A stretch of 64,000 nucleotides of DNA from Durusdinium trenchii (Eukaryota; Sar; Dinophyceae; Suessiales; Symbiodiniaceae): assembly GCA_963970005.1 (NCBI GenBank), contig CAXAMN010026761.1, positions 237,250-301,249 on the forward strand. The letters are read 5' to 3'. Positions within the stretch are counted from its first letter, which is position 1. The number at the start of each line of letters is the position of its first letter. Made by a program: the position numbers and the translations under genes. The notes under the pieces are model-generated. The model did no database searches and was not told the origin of the DNA. It saw only the letters and a program-made list of their open reading frames with translations. Positions 56,027 through 64,000 of this stretch are shown piece after piece.

Positions 56027-56548
56027 TCATTTAAAACATGTTTGCATGTTTTTGCATTTTAAATCTCTTATCGAGATTTTAAATCTCTTTGGAAAGTATT
56101 CCATTCCAAAACTTCTCCGGTGAAGGTTATTGAATTTTTTTGGTGAGACACGTAAGGAGCGACCCTTGAGTGGTAGCAACTGAACCTTAGGATCGTTTCT
56201 ATCATGGGCATGCCAAACTTTACCTGCTCGAAGTTTAATAGGTGGGGTTCTCCGAGACCAATGCATGAATGCAAGTGTGAGTTCAATCCACGTAATGCCC
56301 GGGTCGTCTTTTTGGCGCGGGATGGTCGGGCACGGCCATTAAAGACGTGTAATATTATTCACTCCCCATGTGCTTGCCCAGAATACTACTTGGTGCGGCT
56401 CGGGCGGGAGAGAGTAGATGACATCTGCCGCTGGCCAACGAGCAAGGACGGCAATTTGTTGAGATATGTGATCTGCGGGATCAACTGTCTGTGGGCGGTG
56501 GGTACGCGGGTCGTCCCCCTCCTCGGATAAGTTCGTTACTTCTAGCAT
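56027..56548 (-). pseudogene. LINE C-terminal tail
   Basis: One frame from EVTNLSEEGDDPRTHRPQTV to NNITRL, a TAA at 56337-56339, then WPCPTIPRQKDDPGITWIEL and AFMHWSRRTPPIKLRAGKVW to a stop at 56027. The GITWIEL-x-FMHW text is a recurring C-terminal signature of such elements as I recall. Only one stop interrupts it. Confidence 0.5.
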
Positions 56549-57110
56549 AGGCCAGATAGATAGTTGTAAATTTGCCCCAAAATCTTCTTTTCTTCGTCAT
56601 AGTGGCATTTCACATCCAAGCAAACCTGATGAAATTCAGGTAGGTCGGTCTTTCTTGTATCTACAGCTGCTTTATCCGCGCAAGCGTTTCCATAAATGTT
56701 CCAGAGGTCGTAAACAGAACGAGCATCCTGAAGCTCACGATGAGATGCAATATTGAAAGCCCTCATAACCGCAGGGTCCCACAAATGCATTAATAGCGAG
56801 ATATAAGGTCGCAGTTGGCACGCTTGTGTGCTTTGTTATGTACGGTGTGTGCCTCTATTGCATCAATGACGTTTATGACGTACTGGGAATCGGTGCATAT
56901 GCTCACAAGGACAACTGGTTGCACGAAACGTGCTCGGCTAATAGTTTGCAATCCTGGACAGTGTCCATTAGCCGTAACGGTTAACGTTTGGATCGCAGGA
57001 TCTGAAGGATCTGATTGCTTAAGGGCCACCGCTCAGGCGGCTCTGGCAACATGTGGGTTACGCGGTGCATCGCATGATCCATCTGTGTAGAAAATAGCAC
57101 CACTCTGCTC
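56542..57110 (-). pseudogene. LINE RNase H domain, broken
   Basis: AIFYTDGSCDAPRNPHVARA (first Asp of the active site) is followed by TGA at 57033-57035 where Trp is expected. AVALKQSDPSDPAIQTLTV, then TDSQYVINVIDAIEAH (third catalytic Asp) follow. A frame change at the TAATG around 56790 leads to MHLWDPAVMRAFNIASH and NACADKAA (final Asp). The expected SRAE is SRARF, so the catalytic Glu is lost or out of frame. At least two breaks are present. Confidence 0.7.
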
Positions 57111-57502
57111 TGCAGGGTATTATTCATGGTTGTATGACCCCGCAGGTGCATCGACTGGCGAATCAATGTGACATCTGGCGAATGTATGGGGAGTGGGACC
57201 AACATGTTCGTGGGTCCTGGTCCATATACTCCCGGGTGTTTTTCTCTGACGTGAGCAAATGCCGCACTGTGGAGGACTTGATGGATATGTGTGTCGATCT
57301 GGTCGCACCAATTAGGGGCACTTGGGGTCTTGCGTTGCACTCCAGATGGCCAGGCCTCCCGGTCTGTGAGTGTCCTCATGAGTTGGTGTGTGGTGTACGA
57401 GTCGAAGGGCTCAGCGACGATTCCCTTTCTATGCTGCATGGCCCGGAAACATTGCCAGTCCCAGGCGATCCTAGTCTGAGTTTTTTTTTCTGCCGTGTTG
57501 AA

Positions 57503-57960
57503 CTATCTCGCAAGTTTATGCGAAGCCCCCCCCGGTCCGAGCAACGTAGCCTCTGGTGCAAGTTCCCATTGTAGCTTCTGGAGGTAAAATGCAATGGTGG
57601 TAGGGGGGCCGCTAACCACTCCATCAAACGCACAGATTCTAGCGATGGTCCGGGCTGCAAGGTCCGGGTCGTAAGTAAACATTCGGCGTAGCGTGGTAAG
57701 GAGGTCTGAGATGACATATAGCTCTGGGTCCTGTAGGCGATGTGTGAGGTAGTGGACCACCCCGTGGCTGGAGGCATGTTTATGGTCGCCAACGAGCACA
57801 TTGGACGCCGCTCTTCTCAAGGCCTTAAAGTGTTTATCTCCGAGGGGCATCCCCAAGGTACCAAAAAAAACAAACAGGGCCATACGGCAGTCGGAATCTT
57901 TTCTGCCTTCTCATCCAATGATAATGGCAACTTCTTAAGGCGGTTTCAGCGTGCTATTGC
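57503..57960 (-). pseudogene. LINE post-RT (thumb/connection) region
   Basis: One frame reads NRLKKLPLSLDEKAEKIPTA then VWPCLFF, with a TGA where Trp is likely. After a T-run frame change, another reads LFVFFGTLGMPLGDKHFKAL and RRAASNVLVGDHKHASS, continuing to 57503. Such Arg/Lys-Leu-rich text following the palm is typical of LINE ORF2. Confidence 0.6.
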
Positions 57961-57961
57961 A

Positions 57962-58820
57962 TTATCTATCGATCTTATCTCGAAGTGGTCCAAGGACCAC
58001 ACGGTTGGAATATTGCAGCATGCAGCCTAGGTCGTGGACATGACTTTTGATATGGAACTGAAACGCTGGATCCATCATGAGAACTGAGGCTGCAAACCAA
58101 AAAGACTGGTACTGTTTGGTAGTTGCCCGACACCACGACTTGTTGAAATCTATCTTCATCCTTAGCGAATGTATCAAATTAAAGATCTGGATTAATGCAC
58201 GCATACTATCTTGCTCGGATCTACTCATGAAAGACCAATTGTCAGCGTATGCATAAGGGTGGAGGTGAGGCGTCTGGATCTTGCGGAAGAACAGGTAACT
58301 GAGGGCGAGCATACCTACCACCGACATACTGTCACCCTCGGGCAAACCCGTGGTTGCTCCCTTAGCGTCTCCTACAGACTTCCCCGTTTGTAATGCACGA
58401 GTCATGCGTCTCAGGGACAAGAACCAGAAGTAGCACACCGCCGGCGAAATTCCAAGGCGGATGAACAGATGGCGCACTATTCTCCTAGGAGTCAAAATAA
58501 ATGCCTTCACAAGGTCCATTGTCCAACCCCCCCCCATGCTGTTCGTGTGATTTTAGCTTCTCCTATTCAGGAGAGTTGCAGGATGCTAATGTCTCTAGCG
58601 GATCGATGGGGCAAACCGCCACAAGAGGACTTGATCTGCTAGTAGTTTGGAGGTAAGGCAGGCCACATAGCCTAAGATCGTGATCGGTCTTCCGTCTGTG
58701 ATGGCCTTGGGTTAATCGCATTTCGCGAACAAGAGTGTTCTCGCTTGCATAAGTTGGGTCGTCAGACCATAGGGCCAGACGGAGGCTAGCAGCTAGCAGG
58801 TTAGAAAGGTCTTGGACCAT
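57962..58820 (-). pseudogene. LINE reverse transcriptase, broken
   Basis: RT motifs are spread over frames. GRPITIL with SKLLADQVLLW lies near 58693-58620 and ends at a stop. The palm lies in 57962-58537: DLVKAF (motif A), TTGLPEGDSMSVVGMLALSY (motif B), YADNW at 58249-58235 (motif C) and RMKIDFNKSWCR (motif D). The catalytic YxDD is YADN, since the second Asp codon is AAT (58238-58240), so this copy should be inactive. It ends at a stop at 57962. Confidence 0.8.
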
Positions 58821-58867
58821 ACTTGGTGTGAGCCACTGTAATTCTTCTGCGCGCCAACCGTCAACCC

Positions 58868-59779
58868 CTATTGCTTTGTGGGATTTCGTCCTCTGGGTGG
58901 ATGTGCAGAGTCGCTGAGGATCATGGTACCATGGTGCGGTATCAACTGGTCTATTTCGTCAAAGAGGTCCTGCCAGGGCGAATCGCTGATCTGCTCAAAA
59001 TCAGAGTCTCTCTGCCAAAATTGTGACCAGTACGAATGAAAGGCATTTGACATCTGCGCCACAGTATATGCATGTGTGTGCCACTTTAAAGACCTACGGG
59101 TATTAATGGGTGCACTGATCTGATGAACTTTTAAGTTGGTATCTTGGCTTTGTTGCACAACGGCTGTAGCCTGATCAAGTGATATCTGTGCTCCTACTGG
59201 TAAGCGAAGCGGTCCGTCGAGGCGGAATACTGTGGCTCCTCTAATACTACGACATATGGTGGCAGTGGCACTGGCAACTGTTAGAACATCATGCAAAAAT
59301 CGTTGCTCCTTGCCACGGATTATTCGGTACGCATTGGCATTATTTGTGTGGGCTCGTGCAAACTCGAGGCTATGCCTACGACGCTGACGACGAAGGTTCT
59401 GTTCCTGCCTAATGTATGCATCTGCGTCGAATTTCGTGAGTTGACAGGCGTCTTCCAACCATGCAATGGTAGGACAGTGTTGCGGAACATGCGAAATAGC
59501 CTCAACAAATGCAAGAATCCAGTGTATCCATGAGTGACCATAGCCTTGGGCCCGAAGGATTGCTCCCCATTCTTGTTGGATCTGGGCGGAAATCTGTGTA
59601 GAACCCTGTTGATGTGCTCTGATCCGGTTGTTTGTCTTACGAACCTGCCGTATGAGAGAAGCTAGACGCCTAGCTCGTCGTGCTTTTAGTTTGGACTTAG
59701 CTTCTGCTTGTGGATTGTAGCCCGCCGTCGGGTCAGGTCGAATGGTTTTTGGTGCTGTATGTGTGTCTGGTCTTGGCAC
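58868..59779 (-). pseudogene. LINE pre-RT region
   Basis: An open frame of about 303 codons preceded by TAG in frame, with no ATG at its head (the first codon is GTG). It has basic helical stretches (KLKARRARRLASLIRQVRK; RQEQNLRRQRRRHSLEFAR), as in the linker between endonuclease and RT of LINE ORF2 proteins. It ends ARGRNPTKQ-like at 58868, where the RT should begin in another frame. Function in a live element would be in the ORF2 polyprotein; here it is only a remnant. Confidence 0.55.
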
Positions 59780-59838
59780 ATCGACCTAGAAACTTTTGGG
59801 GTAATCTATGCATGGGATGACGTAATGGGTCTTGTTGA

Positions 59839-60902
59839 TTATGGGTCTTGTTGATTTTGTTCATGCAGTGTCTTCTGCACCGTATCCTCCACCCCCTTGG
59901 ACCGAAAAGCGTCCTTCCGTTCCTCCAGCTCCTCTGCCAATTCTGTGACAATGAGCTGCCAAGCCTCCTTCACAGGCTCCTGCTCGAAGACGTGTTCGGG
60001 TGTTCCACCTTGCTTTGCAGCCTGCTTCACACCATGGTCGAAATGTTTTCCGTAGACCAGGTCCTGTGCGACAATCCAAGTCTCTCGAAATTAAAAACAT
60101 GGAAAATCGGACATTCGGGATAAACGATAAGGATTTTGAATCGTTTTTTGGCTCGCAGTTCCTCGACCAGCTGGAAGCAAGAGATTCCGCTCTTCTGCAT
60201 TCGAGCCTGCCAGGTGATGGCCCCCCTCGCCTGAGTGTTGCCTGTAGGCCGCATGATCACAGGAAGCTTCTTTAAGCAGGCCACAGTCGGTGTCCAGCAC
60301 CCCTGCTTTGGGGAAGAGCTCTGTGTGCATGTACTCAAGGACCTTGGACTGTCTATGTCCAGAATGGGAAAATAAGACATAATGTTTTTAGGCCACATCA
60401 ATGGAAATTTTGTTCGAAGTCAAGACACTTTTTGCTTGCATTCGCAGACTGCCACAAAACCAGCGTGGGTGCGATCCCCACTGAGCATTGCTTTGGTCAC
60501 GTCTCCTGGCTTAAGCATCTTGTGGACGACTTGGTCGTGCATGCACGACATCACCCACTCGCGGCTTTTGACAGAGGAAGGTTTCGCCGCGAGGACTTGT
60601 AACTTCGTCATCTGGTGGAATGGTGACCGGCTCCCAAAGCGAGACTCCAGGTCCAGCAACAATTCAACCAGCCTAGGCTGGCTGACCTGGGAGAACCTAT
60701 CAGCATGCCCTGCGGAATGTGTATAAATACGTTCAAAAACTGCAGGGTCCAGGTTCAAATCCCCCCATGATGCTGGTAAAAACCAGTTCCTTGCAATGGC
60801 CTGTTTACCCGGAAGTGAACACGTCATCGTTGCCCTCCATTTGAAGTGGCAAAAAGTTGGAGAACTCAGACATGTTGAGTGGGTAAGAGGACACCTCGAC
60901 AC
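59839..60902 (-). pseudogene. Disrupted unknown reading frame
   Basis: One frame runs from 60902 to 60027 (about 290 codons), interrupted only by TGA at 60420-60422. It contains SQPRLVELLLDLESRFGSRS, HKMLKPGDVTKAMLSGDRTH and SCFQLVEELRAKKRFKILIV. A second frame, entered by a shift near 60075, reads TWIVAQDLVYGKHFDHGVKQ and VKEAWQLIVTELAEELEERK to a stop at 59839. Both look like real protein with amphipathic helices. I recognise no family. It lies between the LINE and the capsid-like ORF, on the same strand, and overlaps the latter's 3' end by about 100 bases. It may belong to a mobile element or a host gene. Confidence 0.5.
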
Positions 60903-61509
60903 CGCGTAGTGCCAACTTCCCAGCTGAGATCAAGCGAGGAGGGAAGTATTGCATAACAAATGCAAACACGGCATCCCAATCCGACGCACGCCCCGACAAA
61001 TCAAGTGATTGATTAACAGCAGTAGCTGACAAAACCCCAGTAGTAGTTTGTAGTGGTTCAGTGTTTATAGCCTGTACAGTGAGTGCGCACGGCACACAAG
61101 TGAACGCTGAACCAGTACCAGCACCATCACCACCTTGTGAAGTGATGAGCATGAACCGTCGCTTTGTATTATTGAGGTTATTAACAGGTAGAGTGCGGTC
61201 TACATCCTCGATACCGCACCAAGCACGCCACTGTTGAATGCCGCCAACATCTTTCTGAAAAGTGCCAAACATTATCGCGGCGGCATTGGTTGACAAAGTA
61301 CGGGTAGTGCGTATAACTGTATAGGGACCAACTGCACGAGGTAGCCCCAAGTGACGTGGCAGCCTGGCATTGAAACCATTGCGCATAAATCTAATGATAC
61401 CGGCGTCGTTGCGTCGGCCACGTTTGCGCTTGTTGCCTTTGGCGCCAAATGGTTTGGTTGGGTATGCAGCGGTGCCCTGTCCAAGAACTTTGTCTCTGTT
61501 GCTACGCAT
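60805..61509 (-). CDS. Capsid-like protein, endogenous RNA-virus-type element
   Basis: An intact frame of 234 codons from ATG 61509 to a stop at 60805. The first ~40 residues are very basic (KGNKRKRGRRN), like the RNA-binding arm of small icosahedral capsids. The rest is rich in short beta-strand-like stretches (GPYTVIRTTRTL, RRFMLITSQG, LALRGVEVSSYPLN) with few helices, fitting a jelly-roll. Overall it resembles major capsid proteins of dinoflagellate single-stranded RNA viruses, whose endogenous copies have been reported in Symbiodiniaceae genomes; this is recognition from general character, not alignment. It is shorter than the ~360 residues of a known dinoflagellate virus capsid. No polymerase gene is next to it; the upstream side is minisatellite. 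Lack of stops amid decayed neighbours is notable. Confidence 0.55.
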   Translation of the reverse strand: MRSNRDKVLGQGTAAYPTKPFGAKGNKRKRGRRNDAGIIRFMRNGFNARLPRHLGLPRAVGPYTVIRTTRTLSTNAAAIMFGTFQKDVGGIQQWRAWCGIEDVDRTLPVNNLNNTKRRFMLITSQGGDGAGTGSAFTCVPCALTVQAINTEPLQTTTGVLSATAVNQSLDLSGRASDWDAVFAFVMQYFPPRLISAGKLALRGVEVSSYPLNMSEFSNFLPLQMEGNDDVFTSG

Positions 61510-61649
61510 CCGGCCATTCTATAACAAATTCGCAGCTGAGCTCTTCTTAGGAATTTGGTTTCCCTTACCCATCCTAATAGAGAGAAAAGACAATTACACC
61601 ACCGTAGACCCCAAACAGTTTGTGTTTTTCAAAAAACGGAACACTCTGC
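61510..61649. other. Upstream flank of the capsid-like ORF
   Basis: Carries TAGACCCCAAACAG (61604-61617) after an AATTACACCACC stretch. A similar phrase, ATACCATGATAGACCCC then AAACAG, is at 50256-50280. This may be a fragment of the CCCC-AACAG repeat. Confidence 0.4.
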
Positions 61650-62708
61650 AACTAGAGCTTGCGACGTCCACAGCAATCCAGAGCTTGCAAACAAATGTAG
61701 ACACAGGGAAACAAGTATAAAGGGCTGCAGGGAGACAAATGCAAAGGCTTGCGAGGACACATGTAAAGGATTGCAAGGCAGAGGCGGACACAGCAGTCAG
61801 AGCTGGGAGACAAATGTCAAATTAAGGATTGCCAGGCAGAGCAGCCCAGAGCTGGGAGAAATGTAAAGGGTCGCAAGGCAGAGGCGGACACAGCAGTCCA
61901 GAGCTGGGAGACACATCTAGACACAGGGAGACACATGTAAAGGATTGCAAGCGACCGCAGCCCAGAGCTGGGAGACAAACGTAAAGGATTGCAGGGCAGA
62001 GCAGCTGGGAGACAGAGAGAGGAGGCACATGTAAAGGGAAGACAAGGCGGACACAATGACCAACAAGAAGGGGGACAACAAGGGAGACAAGAAGGGAGAC
62101 AAAGGGAAACAGAAGGGAGACAAGACGGACACAATGACCAACAAGAAGGGAGACAAGACCGGAGACAAAGGGAGATAAGAAGTGAGACAAGGCGGACACA
62201 ATGATCAAGAAGAAGGGAGACAAAAGGAAACAGAAGGGAGTCAAGACAGACACAATGACCAACAACAAGGGGGACAAGACCAGAGACAAAAAGAAACAGA
62301 AGGAAGACAAGGCGGACACAATGACCAACAAGGAGGGAGACAGAAGGAAACAAAAGGGAGACAAGACCGGAGACAAAGGGAGACAGAAAGGGAGACATGC
62401 GGACACAATGAAGACCAACAAAAAGGGAAACAAGAAGGGAGACAAAAGGAAACAGAAGGGAGACAAGGCGGACACAGTAATCCACAAGAAGGGAGACAAG
62501 ACAAAGGCAGACAGAAGGGACGAGGCGGACACAATGACCAACAAGAGGGAGACAAAAAGGAGACAAAAGATAACAGAAGGGAGACAAGACGGACACAATG
62601 ATCAATAAGAAGGGAGACAAAAGGAAACAGAAGGGAGACAAGGCGGACACAGTGACCAACAAGAAGGGGGACACAGTGACCAACAAGAAGGGAGACCAAG
62701 AGAGACCT
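61650..62708 (+). repeat. Minisatellite array 1 (GGGAGACAA units)
   Basis: Irregular tandem units built from AGAAGGGAGACAAG, GCGGACACAATGACCAACA and GGAGACAAAGGGA, preceded by CAGAGCTGGGAGACA-type units to about 62000. Long minus frames (258-336 codons, Leu/Ser/Pro/Cys-rich) result from the repeat and are not called as genes. Confidence 0.85.
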
Positions 62709-63060
62709 GGGAGACAAATGCATAAAAATGGTACATGGCCAGCGGAAAAGGGGCGACTAGCAGTGACAGACCTGGGGGACAAATGAATAGAAACGCTGCA
62801 TGGCCAGCGGAAAAGGGCGGACACCACCAGTGACAGACCTGGGAGACAAATAAATAGACATGTTGCAAATTAATGGAAATGCTACATGGCCAGCGGAAAA
62901 GGGCGGACAGCAGCAGCGACAGACCTGGGAGACAAATGAATAGAAATGCTACATGGCCAGGGGAAAAGGGCGGACACCAGCAGTGACAGACCTGGGAGAC
63001 AAATGAATAGACATGCTACATGGCCAGCGGATAAGGGCGAGAACCAGCAGGGACAGGACA
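62709..63060 (+). repeat. Minisatellite array 2 (~67-bp units)
   Basis: Five units with GGGAGACAAATGAATAGA, GCTACATGGCCAGCGGAAAA and GGGCGGACACCAGCAG, each ending CAGACCT. The third has a ~19-bp insertion. Unit boundaries keep GGGAGACAAATGAA, shared with arrays 1 and 3. Confidence 0.85.
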
Positions 63061-63095
63061 CAAAGGGCGGACACATGTTAAGAAAGAATTGAGAA

Positions 63096-63119
63096 CCCCT
63101 AACAGTAAACTGTTTGGGG
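63096..63119 (+). repeat. CCCC-AACAG hairpin, copy 2
   Basis: CCCCTAACAG pairs with CTGTTTGGGG across TAAA, preceded by AGAAAGAATTGAGAA. It sits at the junction of arrays 2 and 3. Confidence 0.65.
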
Positions 63120-64000
63120 AAGAAGTGGGAGACAAATGAAAGGAAGTGAAAGACAAGGCGCCGGGAACCCACCCAGCCTGGGAGACAATGAAAAGAAGTG
63201 GGAGACAAATGAAAAGAAGTGGGAGACACATGAAAGGAAGTGGGAGACAAGCCAGCCGGGAACCCGACCACAAGCACCCAGTTGGGAGACAAATGAAAAG
63301 AAGTGGGAGACAAATGAAAGGAAGTGGGAGACAAGCCAGCCGGGAACCCGACCACAAGCACCCAGCCTGGGAAACAAATGAAAAGAACTGGGAGACAAGT
63401 GAAAAGAAGTGGGAAACAAATGAAAGGAAGTGGGAGACAAGCCAGCCGGGAACCCGACCGCAAGCACCCAGCCTGGGAGACAAATGGAAAGAACTGGGAG
63501 ACAAATGAAAAGAAGTGGGAGACAAATGAAAGGAAGTGGGAGACAAATGAAAAGAAGTGGTGAGAACCCCTAACAGTAAACTGTTTGGGGAAAAAAAGAA
63601 GTGGGAGACAAATGAAAGGAAGTGGGAAAAGAAGTAGGAAACAAATGAATAGAAGTGGGAGACAAGCCAGCCGGGAACCCGACCACAAGCACCCAGCCTA
63701 GGAGACAAATGAAAAGAACCGGGAGACAAATGAAAGGAAGTGGGAGACAAGCCGGCCGGGAACCCGACCGCAAGCACCCAGCCTAGGAGACAATGAAAAG
63801 AAGTGGGAGACAAATGAAGAGAAGTGGGAGACAAATGAAAGGAAGTAGGAGACAAGCCAGCCAGGAACCCGACCACAAGCACCCAGCCTGGGAGACAAAT
63901 GAAAAGAACTGGGAGAAGAACTGGGAGACAAATGAAACGAAGTGGAAGACAATTGAAAGGAAGTGGGAGACAAGCCAGCCGGGAACCCGACCACAAGCAC
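63120..64000 (+). repeat. Minisatellite array 3 (21-bp and ~100-bp units), runs off right edge
   Basis: 21-bp units GGGAGACAAATGAAAGGAAG(T), alternating AAAGAAGT and AAAGGAAGT. A higher-order block with CAAGCCAGCCGGGAACCCG and ACCACAAGCACCCAGCC recurs at about 63250, 63330, 63440, 63665, 63750, 63855 and 63970. Because 21 is a multiple of 3, minus frames stay open (326 codons of SFHLSPT repeats), which is a by-product. Confidence 0.9.
63567..63590 (+). repeat. CCCC-AACAG hairpin, copy 3
   Basis: Identical core to the copy at 63096, embedded in array 3, followed by AAAAAAAGAAGTGGG. Flank similarity suggests it was amplified with or inserted into the array. Confidence 0.65.

Larger units (their letters stand above)
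55867..59779 (-). mobile_element. Decayed, 5'-truncated LINE (non-LTR retrotransposon)
   Basis: In minus-strand order: a 303-codon pre-RT region, a broken reverse transcriptase, a post-RT region, a broken RNase H, a C-terminal tail and a tandem ATCTCAAAAA-type 3' end. Several stops and frame changes show it is dead. No apurinic-type endonuclease is found upstream, so the 5' end is probably truncated near 59.8 kb, as is common after target-primed reverse transcription. Confidence 0.8.

Noticed and set aside
60780-60840. GDLNLDP text resembling an endonuclease GDFN motif
   Set aside because: The other endonuclease motifs (such as SDH near the end) are not found in that frame.
61817-62827. Minus-strand frames of 258-336 codons
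   Set aside because: They run through tandem repeats, are Leu/Ser/Pro/Cys-rich and are open in more than one frame.
63016-63996. 326-codon minus frame of SFHLSPT repeats
   Set aside because: It translates 21-bp repeat units whose length is a multiple of three; no independent coding evidence.
63120-64000. Regular repeats that might be a CRISPR array
   Set aside because: Units are contiguous and mutually similar with no unique spacers; the window is eukaryotic.

Overview
This window looks like nuclear DNA of a dinoflagellate, most likely a Symbiodiniaceae-type alga. The evidence is a copia-type retrotransposon with glycine-lysine Gag tracts, a decayed LINE with an RNase H, EF-hand exons separated by kilobases with possible GC splice donors, a capsid-like gene resembling endogenous dinoflagellate RNA-virus sequences, and a very repeat-rich, gene-poor background. 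No bacterial operon structure is visible, and no rRNA, tRNA or spliced-leader gene was recognised by eye.

Layout. 1-5819 (minus): the 5' part of an LTR retrotransposon. It has a 161-bp LTR, an initiator-Met-like primer binding site, a 1047-codon Gag-protease frame, and an integrase frame of 813 codons running off the left edge. A one-base frame change lies inside the integrase zinc-binding domain. 5820-27.9 kb: mostly non-coding, with small dispersed hairpin elements and a few weak exon candidates. 27.9-34.1 kb (minus): scattered exon candidates, two with textbook EF-hand loops, probably one or more calcium-sensor genes. This gene space contains a 1.3-kb element with ~135-bp terminal inverted repeats. 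34.3-55.6 kb: intergenic, with tandem repeats, a cluster of GTAACTTAC palindromes, long AGT/AGC/GGT triplet tracts, and a 211-bp nested-hairpin MITE-like element. 55.9-59.8 kb (minus): a 5'-truncated, mutated LINE (reverse transcriptase, RNase H, C-terminal tail). 59.8-60.9 kb (minus): an unrecognised disrupted reading frame. 60.8-61.5 kb (minus): an intact 234-codon capsid-like ORF. 61.65-64 kb: three adjoining minisatellite arrays, the last running off the right edge.

Most notable is a dispersed family of two-hairpin elements. Their ends (AGGGCTCC / GGAGCCCT) and apical CCTTCTGAGGAGG-type sequences are conserved. The stem sequences differ between copies but usually remain self-complementary. 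Two copies (12912-13001 and 15005-15093) are 86/89 identical in opposite orientation. Other copies use different stems, so the structure appears to be kept while the sequence changes. The second main item is the capsid-like ORF next to LINE debris. All assignments come from reading the sequence, with no database search.
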